From a virus, in IMG/VR virus record IMGVR_UViG_3300025168_017853, positions 1-57,093 of that record: a stretch of DNA of 57,093 nucleotides; one strand, given 5' to 3'. A program made the position numbers and the translations under genes. The number at the start of each line of letters is the position of its first letter. Within the stretch, counting starts at the first letter, position 1. This document shows, piece after piece, positions 1 through 8,117 of the stretch. The notes below the pieces were generated by a model. It was not told the DNA's origin. It saw only the letters and a program-made list of their open reading frames with translations, and did not search any database.

Positions 1-294
1 CATTGCATCGGCTTCCTCTGTGATCGGAAAGTCAAGAGCAACTTCACGGTCTTCGTACATTCCCCATTTGCCTAAATCACTTTCAACAAGCTCAATGTCA
101 GCCCCAGACAGCGCGACGTCGCGCGCAAGATGTCTTGCGCGTGTTTCGTTTATAAGATCAAAAAATGCTTTAGAGCCCGGTCTGTATACAGATTCCGCCA
201 AAGACAACCCTTCTCGAAGGTGGTACTTTAGTCCTTCTGAAAAAAGAACTTCTTCTCTAATGATTTTTTTAAGATTTTGTTTTGTAATTTTCAA
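1..294 (-). CDS. Tagged hypothetical protein, 5' part only (runs off the window)
   Basis: I do not recognise the function. The gene begins at a TTG codon that overlaps the TGA stop of the upstream Fic gene (TTGA), with AGAAAGAGG as ribosome binding site about 7 bases upstream, and stays open for 98 codons to position 1. Translation starts MKITKQNLKKIIREE and continues LFSEG, so it carries the shared N-terminal module of this phage with an (I/L)xE-like end. The visible body is helical and acidic, containing VYRPGSKAF and LGKWGMYEDRE. The start is decided by the coupling, the Shine-Dalgarno and the tag match, since no ATG is available. It is probably a virion or internal protein by analogy with its tagged neighbours, which is inference. 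Confidence 0.75.
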   Translation of the reverse strand, partial: MKITKQNLKKIIREEVLFSEGLKYHLREGLSLAESVYRPGSKAFFDLINETRARHLARDVALSGADIELVESDLGKWGMYEDREVALDFPITEEADAM

Positions 295-923
295 AGCCAG
301 CCTCTTTCTAAGAAGTATTTTTTATATTTTTCGTTATATACGTCTAGTCTATTAAAATAGTCTTGATCTATTAGTTGATTTATTGAAAAATAATCGTAAT
401 CCATGCTGGACAAAAGAAGTATTCTGCCACTTCTTCCGTTACCATCTGAAAAAGGGTGAATCAATTCATACACTGCATGTCTTTCAAAAAGATCTTCAAA
501 GTCTGTCATTTCCCACCATGACATTGCTTCTGCAATAAAGCTAGGTTCAATATACTGCGTACCACCAGAAGATCTTGCTTCGTTATCTCTTAACATGCCC
601 GGCACGCCTGAATCTAGTACGTCTGACCCCATCGCTCTGTGTACTTCAAGTGCTTCTGCTAAAGTCTTACCTTTTCTTGAGTCAAATGTTGTTGTCGCCT
701 GTATTCCTTCAATTTGTGCTTTTATGTAAGGACTTCTTGTAACGTAACTGACTGGGTATCCTTCAATAACGCCTTCTAAGGCTGACATTACATCTTCAAT
801 ATCTTCAATATAATCTTCAATTTCATTAGATCGGTATATGAAACTTGCTGCATGCTTTAAGTTTGTCAAGCTATCAATGCTTTCAACTATAATCTTTCTG
901 AGATCATTTTTTGTTATTCTCAT
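291..923 (-). CDS. Fic-domain protein (predicted AMP/NMP transferase) with N-terminal tag
   Basis: Fic enzymes transfer AMP or another nucleotide moiety to protein hydroxyls. The 210-residue product has a complete Fic core motif HPFSDGNGRSGR at residues 156-167, including the catalytic His156, phosphate-binding GNGR and final Arg. An upstream IEG at residues 71-73 sits where class II Fic proteins have the inhibitory (S/T)xxxE(G/N) motif. Here the Glu and Gly are kept but the Ser/Thr position is Lys68. The protein begins MRITKNDLRKIIVES, the tag shared with other genes of the window, giving a possible prohead-type cleavage site after IVE. Its stop overlaps the TTG start of the next gene. A promoter/hairpin lies directly upstream. 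Target and activity are unknown; a phage effector acting on host proteins is inference. Confidence 0.88.
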   Translation of the reverse strand: MRITKNDLRKIIVESIDSLTNLKHAASFIYRSNEIEDYIEDIEDVMSALEGVIEGYPVSYVTRSPYIKAQIEGIQATTTFDSRKGKTLAEALEVHRAMGSDVLDSGVPGMLRDNEARSSGGTQYIEPSFIAEAMSWWEMTDFEDLFERHAVYELIHPFSDGNGRSGRILLLSSMDYDYFSINQLIDQDYFNRLDVYNEKYKKYFLERGWL

Positions 924-930
924 GCAAAAA

Positions 931-958
931 CTCCTCGCTATAACTATACAGCGAGGAG
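931..958 (-). promoter_or_regulatory. Hairpin with TATAGT box in its loop, overlapping the Fic ribosome binding site
   Basis: A perfect 9-bp inverted repeat (CTCCTCGCT / AGCGAGGAG) flanks a 10-base loop. On the minus strand the loop reads GTATAGTTAT, holding a -10-like TATAGT (943-948). The downstream arm GAGGAG is the likely ribosome binding site, 7 bases from the ATG, and is followed by TTTTT. Read-through RNA could pair the arm and hide the site or terminate; RNA started from the loop box would lack the upstream arm. The structure is seen; the regulation is inferred. Confidence 0.6.
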
Positions 959-975
959 AACAAAATTCTTAACAA

Positions 976-1104
976 TTACTTGATTTTAATTGTTTTCTTC
1001 TTGGACTTAATAACCGCCAGGATCCAAACAGTGAACAAATCATCCGTAAAGTCATCTTCATCTTTTGATATATTAAGCAAGTTTGATAGTATTTTGCGAC
1101 ACAT
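976..1104 (-). CDS. Possible small acidic protein, 42 residues
   Basis: This ORF fills part of the otherwise empty 244-bp gap between the Fic gene and the 704-residue gene. It starts ATG with AAGG 5 bases upstream and encodes MCRKILSNLLNISKDEDDF, then a hydrophobic WILAVI stretch and a lysine-rich tail (KSKKKTIKIK). I recognise no family. Strand, ribosome binding site and amphipathic composition fit the neighbourhood. The product is short and the surrounding DNA is AT-rich, so chance remains possible. No better candidate fills the gap on either strand. Confidence 0.35.
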   Translation of the reverse strand: MCRKILSNLLNISKDEDDFTDDLFTVWILAVIKSKKKTIKIK

Positions 1105-1167
1105 TAGCCTTCGCAAGTATGATATAGACACGCAAAAAAAGTTGTACACTCTCTTTTTTAATTTATT

Positions 1168-3282
1168 TTAAATTTGGAATAAGTCATCACCTAGCAGGTC
1201 ATCTAAGAATTCATCTACAGACTGACCCTTTGTTTCAAAAGCATCTATGATTATCCTGGAAGGAAAGATCATGGTCGAGACTTTTTCTGCAACGTCTCTA
1301 AACTTTTTAGGTTGATTAGCTTTGAGATTGTCTATAGACACTTTGAAGTCTTGAGAATACATCTCATCAATACCCCGCGACATCATCTGTGTCGTGTAAA
1401 AAACTTCTTGTGAAGTCATCAAATCAAAAGATTTAATTAACTGCTTTGAAAAGCGCATTGATATCCTTGAAGGATTTGTCATCGTTGCAAACATATCACT
1501 GATTTGCCTGTTATTTCTTAAGAAGTCTAATGTGCCAGATTTTGTCTCCAGGGCCTGATTAGCAGCCTTAATAACTTCAGGAAGACTCGTTATCTTGCTT
1601 CTTATTCTGTGATCTGTAATTTTTCTATTAATTATCTCTATAGGCAAGAATTCGTGATCAAGATGCTCAATAAATGCATCGTCAAGTGCACGAAAGTTAT
1701 TCAATACACTTGAGCTCTTTTCGTAGGCTGCGCGTGCTTCTTCAACTGACTTGGCTTTCTTTATACTTTCGACGACATTGGCATATCCCTGAAAACTGGT
1801 TCTTGCTTTTTTAATTACGTCTAGTAAAAAGCGGCTACCTTCGGGTCCAAAAATCGTAGAGTTGGTTGAAATTTGGTCATTGACATCTTGGAGTAATGCA
1901 AGCTTACTTATTATCGAATTAACAGATAAATTGCCATCAATTATTGACCCCTGCAATGTCTTAGTTAAGAGCTCCGACATCAGGCCGTTGTTACCATAAG
2001 CATAAACATGTTGGCCGGGTAGTTTAGCTTTTTCAAAAAGATTTTTTAAATTAACGACAGATTTAAAGTGGTTCGAGTCAAGCTGTGTTAATACATTTAT
2101 AACTTGAGTCAGACTTTCAAATTTATCATAGTTGTAGCTTCCATTGGGCTGCTTGATTTTTAAAAGCTTGATAATTGTAGCTTTTACTTCGGGAGAGATG
2201 ACTATACCTTTAAACACGGCCATACTCATAAGGTTTTTAACTTCAGCAATCTTTTCTCTAAACCCTAGCGACCCAAGGACATGTGTGATTAATTTAGGAT
2301 CTGTCAAACTTTTGAGTTGATATTCAACTGAAGGTGAGTCTTTCTGTTGGCTTGCTAATCTGTTGACAACTGCCATTATTTGATCATAGTAGGGTGATGT
2401 GGCTTTTTTCATGTCTTCAAAGAAGCTGCCGTGTCTTGTATTAGCGTTATTGTCTCTTTCTACTGTTGAGCCTGCACCTCCAGCTGCAGTCTGTACCTTA
2501 CCGTTCTTTACACCAATACTTATGTAATCCCAAACGCCGGCGCGGTCGGGATAAGGTCTAGGATTATCTTTAATAATGTAGACTAAATATTTGTCTATGC
2601 CGTTGTAAGAATAAAACAAATTAGAGCCTGACGTTCTTGCTGTACACCAGGTCACGTCAGACTTCATGGTGACAGGATCAAAGCCTGCAATTCTAATACT
2701 GTCAGATTTTGTCTGAGGAACCCAAATATTCCAAGGCCCTACTTTTTTGACGAAGATGCTCGCTGGATCTTCTTCAGCCACTGTATTCTTCGATTTTTTT
2801 AAGTCTGATAATGTCATGATCTGAGACATCTCATCGGAAGACATTCTTCCCCAGTCCATCGGGCTCTGTGACCAAGAATTGACGTTCTCCCAATCATATG
2901 GAGACTTCTTCCAAGAAGGATTCTTTTCTACTTGCTCATAAGACAACGCGAGTATTTCGCCCCAACTTTTGCCGCCATAATCTTTTTTAGCTCGGCGCTG
3001 CCATCTAGATTTAATCTGAGGGACTTTTGAGATGTATTTTTCTAGCGTTAAAATTGCGTCAGCAATAGGGTGAGTTTCTTGGATTTTTGCGTTTTCGCCA
3101 TATCTTTGAATAAGCCATCTAATGGCAGGAGGCTTAAACTTTGATACTTTTTCTGCAAGAGAGGAATCGTCATTGACAAGTGCCAATATTTCTTCTTTAT
3201 CTTGCTTAAAACCTTCTAGGAGAAGAAGAGCTTCTCTTAATAAGTTGCGTAGCTGATGCTCTGTTAGCAGTCTCTTTTTCAT
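1168..3282 (-). CDS. Large tagged protein with a WCTA-motif domain, function unknown
   Basis: 704 residues. It begins MKKRLLTEHQLRNLLREAL, a variant of the shared N-terminal module with (I/L)xE at LRE and again at LLE. Residues about 180-280 form a compact domain containing VGPWNIWVP, SDVTWCTART, YLVYIIKDN and YISIGVKNG. From memory, similar TxWCTA-type domains recur in uncharacterised proteins of large phages, with no function known to me. The rest (about 280-704) is helical and shows no motif I can name. The gene is 7 bp downstream of the paralogous pair of tagged genes. A virion or internal role is inferred from the tag and position. The start has only a weak GAGAG ribosome binding site. 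Confidence 0.8.
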   Translation of the reverse strand: MKKRLLTEHQLRNLLREALLLLEGFKQDKEEILALVNDDSSLAEKVSKFKPPAIRWLIQRYGENAKIQETHPIADAILTLEKYISKVPQIKSRWQRRAKKDYGGKSWGEILALSYEQVEKNPSWKKSPYDWENVNSWSQSPMDWGRMSSDEMSQIMTLSDLKKSKNTVAEEDPASIFVKKVGPWNIWVPQTKSDSIRIAGFDPVTMKSDVTWCTARTSGSNLFYSYNGIDKYLVYIIKDNPRPYPDRAGVWDYISIGVKNGKVQTAAGGAGSTVERDNNANTRHGSFFEDMKKATSPYYDQIMAVVNRLASQQKDSPSVEYQLKSLTDPKLITHVLGSLGFREKIAEVKNLMSMAVFKGIVISPEVKATIIKLLKIKQPNGSYNYDKFESLTQVINVLTQLDSNHFKSVVNLKNLFEKAKLPGQHVYAYGNNGLMSELLTKTLQGSIIDGNLSVNSIISKLALLQDVNDQISTNSTIFGPEGSRFLLDVIKKARTSFQGYANVVESIKKAKSVEEARAAYEKSSSVLNNFRALDDAFIEHLDHEFLPIEIINRKITDHRIRSKITSLPEVIKAANQALETKSGTLDFLRNNRQISDMFATMTNPSRISMRFSKQLIKSFDLMTSQEVFYTTQMMSRGIDEMYSQDFKVSIDNLKANQPKKFRDVAEKVSTMIFPSRIIIDAFETKGQSVDEFLDDLLGDDLFQI

Positions 3283-3289
3283 TTATCTC

Positions 3290-4084
3290 TCAGAGTTCAA
3301 GGCCTGGGTCACGCCAATTAGTGTCAAAGTTTAAATAGTCATCATCTCCAAACCCTACAGCAAAAGAAAGGTCATAGGCTTCATACATCTTATCATCATA
3401 CTCGTCGTGATAACGATAGAATTTTGTGACTTGATCAAAAACTTTTCTAGCTAGTCCTTTCATCCCTGCTTCTGACGAAATGAAGTCTAAGTCTTGTGTG
3501 CCAAAAGTGACAGTTCCTTCGCTAGGTGACAATCTAAGAAGATCGATTGCATTACGCCCGTAGTCGTCAGCGACATCTGCGATGTCGATGGGAAAGTCAG
3601 TATCTGTTGGGGGGTAAAATCTATACAACAAAGCGAAGAAGCTCTCTTCTGCGATGTTCATAGAAAAAATTGCTTTAATCAAGTATCCGACGGATCTTTT
3701 TGCGACTTCAGCTCCAGCAGCTAAGCCAGGGTTCTCTGCAACGATACTGTCAATCTGAGCGTTTGCAGTGCCTATCATTCTGGCGTGAAACCCGCCAGAA
3801 GTTATTACTTTTTGCATGTTATCAACCATCTTTGGAAAGTAGACGGATTCTTTGCCAGTCATAGATCTCACCATGATGGACTGCAAAACCTTTCCGCCGA
3901 CTCTCGAAAGAAGGACATCAAACCTCTTTGGGCCAAAAAGAGTTTTTACAATTCCATACGCAGCTTTATATTGAGACTCTTCTGAGTCGTCCATCGCCAC
4001 GTAGCTGGCATCGCCTCGAGGTAGAGGAGTCTCCATAAGCGTACGCCTGATGATCGATTCTAATATGCTCTTTGAAACTTTCAT
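3290..4084 (-). CDS. Tagged hypothetical protein, paralogue A
   Basis: 264 residues, starting MKVSKSILESIIRRTLMET with AGGAG a few bases upstream. The first 18 residues match the shared N-terminal module and end in LME. The body is mostly helical, and the C-terminal third holds ARKVFDQVTKFYRYHDEY, which matches ARNIWEQVMKFVGFTHAY at the same place in the upstream neighbour. Both then end in a short aromatic and acidic tail. The two genes are therefore probably a tandem duplication. I recognise no family or catalytic motif. Internal virion protein or core component is the best guess, from the tag only. Confidence 0.78.
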   Translation of the reverse strand: MKVSKSILESIIRRTLMETPLPRGDASYVAMDDSEESQYKAAYGIVKTLFGPKRFDVLLSRVGGKVLQSIMVRSMTGKESVYFPKMVDNMQKVITSGGFHARMIGTANAQIDSIVAENPGLAAGAEVAKRSVGYLIKAIFSMNIAEESFFALLYRFYPPTDTDFPIDIADVADDYGRNAIDLLRLSPSEGTVTFGTQDLDFISSEAGMKGLARKVFDQVTKFYRYHDEYDDKMYEAYDLSFAVGFGDDDYLNFDTNWRDPGLEL

Positions 4085-4092
4085 CTCTTCTC

Positions 4093-4854
4093 CTAAAAGG
4101 GTGCCACGATTTCCCAGCCAAACGAAAACGGCAAGGAGTCTTCGTAGTCTGCAATCTGATCTTCTGTAAAGCCAAAAAGTCTAAGATCACGAAAGTCAGC
4201 AAATTGTGGGTTTTCGTATGCATGTGTAAAACCCACAAACTTCATGACTTGCTCCCATATGTTTCGTGCGATTTTTAAAATATCCATACCGGCTAAGGCA
4301 TCACTAATCACTTCTGGTGTTAATTTGATTACAAGGTCTGAATTTTTTAAACCAGACATACCATAGTAGAAGCTAGCTTGTGTAATGTCTTCGGGCAAGA
4401 CAGATCTCATTTCATAAAACACAACTCCAACAAGCTCATCGACGACGACAGAACCACATGCTGCTTTGATAATTTTTTCTATAGAAATTTTCGCCATCTG
4501 CTTTGATTTTTCTTCAGCTGATTGAAACGCTGGTGCTTGAGAAAGTGCCGAGTTTGTCACTTGAGATATTTGACCTAAAACCTTTGGACTGTTCATGACT
4601 TGCTTTGCGACGGTGTGATATTTTTTAGGTGAAAAACTACCCTGCGCGATCATTCTTTTCATAATGCCAACTGCTAGTTGTGTCAGCAGTACAGAAACAT
4701 TTTGACCCCAGTATCTCGATGACGTCGCTTGAGCGACTAGCAAGTAACCTTCAGCGAACTCTCGCATTGGGTCACCTTCATAGTCTTGCAGCACGTACTG
4801 CTCTCTTATAACCTGCTTTATAATTGACTCTAATATGTTTCTTGAAATCTTCAT
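4093..4854 (-). CDS. Tagged hypothetical protein, paralogue B
   Basis: 253 residues from ATG at 4854. A GTG 15 bases further upstream is open, but the AAGGA at 4856-4864 sits correctly for the ATG, and the tag (MKISRNILESIIKQVIREQ) starts exactly there. It shares with its downstream neighbour the ILESII tag, a helical middle, and a matching C-terminal helix (ARNIWEQVMKF). The last residues are aromatic (PFSFGWEIVAPF). No catalytic motif is visible. The pair likely arose by duplication and diverged strongly. Function unknown. Confidence 0.78.
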   Translation of the reverse strand: MKISRNILESIIKQVIREQYVLQDYEGDPMREFAEGYLLVAQATSSRYWGQNVSVLLTQLAVGIMKRMIAQGSFSPKKYHTVAKQVMNSPKVLGQISQVTNSALSQAPAFQSAEEKSKQMAKISIEKIIKAACGSVVVDELVGVVFYEMRSVLPEDITQASFYYGMSGLKNSDLVIKLTPEVISDALAGMDILKIARNIWEQVMKFVGFTHAYENPQFADFRDLRLFGFTEDQIADYEDSLPFSFGWEIVAPF

Positions 4855-4865
4855 TTTTGTCCTTT

Positions 4866-5372
4866 TCACATTAATGTTTCTCTATTTTCTGGTGGGACCC
4901 AGTCTAAATTAAGAATCTTAAATACTTCTTCTTCTGTCTTGCCGGCGGCAATATTCTTTCCTTCATTATTAAGTATCTCGTACTTTGTGTATTTTAAGCC
5001 GTATATTGAGGCCCAGCCAGACAAAAATATACTAAATCCTGCAGGACCTGTGAAGTTGAGAACCTGGACCCCATAAGTGTCTTCGTTAGCAGGGAAGAAA
5101 TCGACTTGAATTCCGCTAATAGAGAGAAAGTAGCCTCGCGGGCTTTTCTTCTTTTTATACGGAAGTTTATTAAACCACTCTTCAAACTCACCTATGCTAC
5201 AAGGTATAAAGACAATGTCTAAGTCGCCTATATCGCTTTTCTTTCTTCTGTATGAGCCGCAGACTTCAAACTTTTCACACAAGTTAAAAAACAGCGCTTC
5301 TCTTAAAATTTCAATAACAGCGTCGACTTCTGCTCTAGAAGCACGACGACCGTCCATCATTTTTCCACTCAT
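4866..5372 (-). CDS. DNA polymerase beta-like (family X) nucleotidyltransferase
   Basis: 168 residues. The palm motif reads VCGSYRRKKSDIGDLDIVF, with Asp50 and Asp52 as the metal-binding pair, and Asp91 in GIQVDFF is the third acid. Next come FTGPAGFSIFL and GLKYTKYEILN, which match the family X thumb region, and the C-terminal LDWVPPENRE resembles the usual IPPELR ending. The N-terminal 8-kDa lyase and helix-hairpin-helix domains of full family X enzymes are absent, so this is a minimal palm/thumb protein. It could act in gap repair or be a nucleotidyltransferase of another substrate. It sits between tagged genes and is itself untagged. Its stop is 11 bases before the start of the next gene. 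Confidence 0.82.
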   Translation of the reverse strand: MSGKMMDGRRASRAEVDAVIEILREALFFNLCEKFEVCGSYRRKKSDIGDLDIVFIPCSIGEFEEWFNKLPYKKKKSPRGYFLSISGIQVDFFPANEDTYGVQVLNFTGPAGFSIFLSGWASIYGLKYTKYEILNNEGKNIAAGKTEEEVFKILNLDWVPPENRETLM

Positions 5373-6385
5373 TAAACCCTCCTTGATCTTCTCATAAGTA
5401 TATTGTCGTTTAGTACAATATACAACAAGGACTCGCGTAAAGAAAGTTTTTTGCCGGCTGTGGAACCCAAGAACTGACCGAATGCCTCGTCTTCCAGATC
5501 TCTTGACTTTTGAATTGCCTTCATAAAGCCTGTTCTAAAAGCTTCGTCTGTGTGTCTACTTCTAATAGACTGAAGTTTTCTAAGTAAGTTTTCGCTGTTC
5601 TTGCCTGCCTCGTCTAGAACTAAGTTGTAGTATCTTGACAAGACGGTTCTAAGTCGCTCAACCGATTCTCTTGATTCTGCCGGTGGGGGTGCTTTCTTAG
5701 CACCTAAATCTAACTTGAGCAGGTTTTGAAAGAACATGTCTTCGTCTGTTCTAATTCCGTTCAGGGCGATGTGAAAAGCGTCTTCAAACCCAGACTCTTT
5801 GGAAAGTCGTTTAATTTCGTTCCAGACTGTAGGTAAAACCGTCTGACCTACCGCCATCGCGGGTGTGACAAATTCATCCATCATTACTCTTTCAATTGCG
5901 CCGGAAGGGTCAGCAGAAGACTTCTGCTTTAAGCCGGGCTCGCCAGCGTAAGAAGGCTGGCTGGTCTGGAATCTCTTTGTCGTGGGTGTAGGTGTGCCTA
6001 CAAAATCTTCGATGTCATCATAAGGATCTAGATCATCGTCAACAGTAGGTGCTCTTTGAAATCTTGCTTTGTTTTTCTGTGCGCTCGAAGCGGCTGCAGA
6101 AAACTCATCTTCAAAGTTCCCTTCAGGAGCCGGGCCGCCAAGAATGTCATCTAGAAAAGAATCTATGCCTCCTAAGATGTCGTCAAAACTCCCACCCGAA
6201 CCTCGCACTGCTGGTGCATCTTCAGATCCTGCAGGTGTATCAGGTGCAACAGTTGCTAATGAAGCATCATCTAGATCTAGATCGTCGAGCATGTCTTGAA
6301 CTGCAGAATCTACATCAGTCTGTGTCTTTGTCTGAGCTTCTGCGATTAATTCGATAATTAACTTTCGTAACTCTTTTTTGTTCAT
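5372..6385 (-). CDS. Tagged acidic protein, possible prohead core or internal virion protein
   Basis: 337 residues, beginning MNKKELRKLIIELIAEAQ. The IAE followed by Ala is the form of T4 prohead-protease sites. Residues 20-160 are low complexity, rich in Asp, Gly, Pro and Ser, with several LDD and ILGG repeats (FDDILGGIDSFLDDILGG). Residues 165-337 are helical and more basic, ending in RRSRRV. The start overlaps the stop of the upstream tagged gene. No enzyme motif is present. Composition resembles scaffolding or core proteins, but this is inference. Confidence 0.75.
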   Translation of the reverse strand: MNKKELRKLIIELIAEAQTKTQTDVDSAVQDMLDDLDLDDASLATVAPDTPAGSEDAPAVRGSGGSFDDILGGIDSFLDDILGGPAPEGNFEDEFSAAASSAQKNKARFQRAPTVDDDLDPYDDIEDFVGTPTPTTKRFQTSQPSYAGEPGLKQKSSADPSGAIERVMMDEFVTPAMAVGQTVLPTVWNEIKRLSKESGFEDAFHIALNGIRTDEDMFFQNLLKLDLGAKKAPPPAESRESVERLRTVLSRYYNLVLDEAGKNSENLLRKLQSIRSRHTDEAFRTGFMKAIQKSRDLEDEAFGQFLGSTAGKKLSLRESLLYIVLNDNILMRRSRRV

Positions 6386-6876
6386 TTAATACTCTTCGTC
6401 AAAAGGTCAACAAGTTTTCCTGATTCAAGGCCTCGCAAGTAAGCTTCAAATTCATCGTCTTGTGATCTTGAAATATCGTCTTCAGGAACATTTGTCATCA
6501 TTGAGGACAAAACATCGACCTCTTGCTGGCTGAGATCTGTTGGGTCTGATTCTGTATCGTCACCTTCTAAATCTGTGCCGTAAGGCTGAAACTTGTAAAC
6601 TTGCCCTACTGGATCTTCATCTTCGTTTTCAGTGGGAGGCCGCACTCTATCAGTCGGAAACTGTGTGACTGTACCTTCTGATAGATTAGATTCATTAACT
6701 TGACCGGCGGCAGTTTCAGCTATTCCCATTGCAGAAACAAAAGCAGCGCGCTCTGAGTTTGTTAGTTGATCGTATACAGAAGTACTTGACATATCTTCAG
6801 TGCTTGTATCTTTCGGACGATACGAGTCAACAAATTCTCTAATGATTTTTCTAAGTTTTGATCTTTTAATTTTCAT
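6382..6876 (-). CDS. Tagged acidic hypothetical protein
   Basis: 164 residues starting MKIKRSKLRKIIREFVDS, a clear copy of the shared N-terminal module with a site after IRE. The remainder is acidic and probably disordered, rich in Asp, Glu, Ser and Thr, with TENEDEDP and LEGDDTESDP. The start overlaps the LysM gene stop as TAATG. No family is recognised. It may be a core or internal virion protein, judged from tag, composition and neighbours. Confidence 0.72.
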   Translation of the reverse strand: MKIKRSKLRKIIREFVDSYRPKDTSTEDMSSTSVYDQLTNSERAAFVSAMGIAETAAGQVNESNLSEGTVTQFPTDRVRPPTENEDEDPVGQVYKFQPYGTDLEGDDTESDPTDLSQQEVDVLSSMMTNVPEDDISRSQDDEFEAYLRGLESGKLVDLLTKSIK

Positions 6877-7166
6877 TATATTGCGCCTATTGCTGCAGCT
6901 GCTTGTTCTCCAGGCAAAAGTATTTTATCGCCTGCTTTAATACTGTCAGCTGACAGTATCTTGGTTAGAGAAGTATCTCCTCCCGACACTCTGCTATTTT
7001 GCATTTTTATTAATTTGTTAATTTGATCTTGAGTTAAAGTTACACCAACAGCGCTACTGTATATTTGAGACAAAGTTTCGCCTTGTTTAACTGTGTGGAC
7101 TGATGTTCTGTCTTCGTTTAACGTTGACTCAACAATTCTTCTAAGTTCTCTTCTAGTAATTTTCAT
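6876..7166 (-). CDS. Tagged LysM-domain protein
   Basis: 96 residues. The N-terminus MKITRRELRRIVESTLNED is the tag, with two (I/L)xE sites. Residues about 22-85 form one LysM repeat: VHTVKQGETLSQI at the start and IKAGDKILLPG at the end. LysM domains bind peptidoglycan N-acetylglucosamine chains. There is no attached catalytic domain. The gene overlaps the endolysin gene upstream (7163-7166), suggesting co-translation. A virion-carried peptidoglycan-binding protein used at entry or lysis is a reasonable inference. The combination of tag and LysM is unusual. Confidence 0.85.
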   Translation of the reverse strand: MKITRRELRRIVESTLNEDRTSVHTVKQGETLSQIYSSAVGVTLTQDQINKLIKMQNSRVSGGDTSLTKILSADSIKAGDKILLPGEQAAAAIGAI

Positions 7167-8056
7167 TTTATTTCCTTTAAAATCTCTTCTATATCTAGGC
7201 CTGCACAGTCAATTTTTTTAGTGCTACAGTGAAAGTGATTCATGAATCCTTTAAATTTGCCAGACGCAGCATTTTTATCATAAGTCCATTTTTCATCAGG
7301 TGCTTCGAGCGGAATACCGCAACCTTCATGCATTGCCTTATAAAGAGCCTTAAGTGCTTCAATCTGGACTGGATAAAACCAAGTAAAATCTTCTACTTTT
7401 CTATTTTGCGCCAGCGCTCCGCTTTTAATTGGTCTTTCACCAAACCCATTTTTCTTGTACCAACTTTGATATTTTGTATAAAAAGCATTGCTTATTTCAA
7501 CTCCAACGGCAGAGTGATTAACTTTAGAATTTCCTGCGTGCCAGCAAGCATCATTCATGTCATGAAGCTGTATAATTGTCCCATCGTTGTCAATGCAAAA
7601 TTGAACTGATACATTTCTTTTTGCAAGCACCCTTGCACAAGACATGCTATTTAAGCAAACATCCCAGTGAGTAACAAAAGATTTTATATCTCTTTTTCTA
7701 CTATACTTTGTTAACCCTTTGCTTATTGGATATGGAAAACCTGCGTCTTTAAATGTGTGAACTTTTTCTGAGGGCCAGTCAATTTTGATAGGGCTATCAT
7801 TCCACCACAAAACATCTGATGAATCTGTTACCCACCCTAACGTATTAATCTTCTGTTCAGCTTCTCGCTCAGAAAGAACTACTCTATACGTACTGGGCCC
7901 ACACATGCCATCCGGAGATAGATTTCTTTCTTTTTGAAAACCTTGAATTGCTAAAGTTAGTTTTTCATCAAAGTCATTGTGACATGGAATAAACCAGTTA
8001 GGTTTCCATCCAAATCGTCTAGCTTGATTTTTGTTATAAGTTTCTTTCCTACCCAT
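7163..8056 (-). CDS. N-acetylmuramoyl-L-alanine amidase endolysin with peptidoglycan-binding domain
   Basis: 297 residues, with AAGAGG upstream of the ATG. Residues about 28-62 look like a PG_binding_1 domain (LTLAIQGFQKERNLSPDGMCG). The rest is an Amidase_2/PGRP-type domain: THWD with zinc ligand His130, ACWHAGNSKVNHSAVGVEI in the middle, and HFHCSTKKIDCAG near the C-terminus giving the second His, the catalytic-type Lys and the Cys ligand, as in T7 lysozyme. The enzyme cuts the amide between muramic acid and L-Ala. No signal peptide is visible, so a holin is needed; holin-like genes lie far away at 24657-24938. A tail-associated lysin is an alternative. Confidence 0.9.
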   Translation of the reverse strand: MGRKETYNKNQARRFGWKPNWFIPCHNDFDEKLTLAIQGFQKERNLSPDGMCGPSTYRVVLSEREAEQKINTLGWVTDSSDVLWWNDSPIKIDWPSEKVHTFKDAGFPYPISKGLTKYSRKRDIKSFVTHWDVCLNSMSCARVLAKRNVSVQFCIDNDGTIIQLHDMNDACWHAGNSKVNHSAVGVEISNAFYTKYQSWYKKNGFGERPIKSGALAQNRKVEDFTWFYPVQIEALKALYKAMHEGCGIPLEAPDEKWTYDKNAASGKFKGFMNHFHCSTKKIDCAGLDIEEILKEIK

Positions 8057-8117
8057 AATTTTACCTCTTACAATAAATATTACTTATAAAGGAAAAGTAT
8101 TCTTTTAAGTATAAAAA

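Noticed and set aside
20-355. Open frame of 111 codons on the plus strand at the left edge
   Set aside because: It is opposite the tagged gene 1-294 and the Fic end, has low-complexity Ser/Arg composition and no ribosome binding site.
980-1171. 63-codon plus-strand frame in the gap after the Fic gene
   Set aside because: All other genes are on the minus strand, and the minus-strand 42-residue frame has a better ribosome binding site.
8057-8117. tRNA genes near the tmRNA
   Set aside because: Only the tmRNA acceptor/T-arm was found; no cloverleaf in the flanks.
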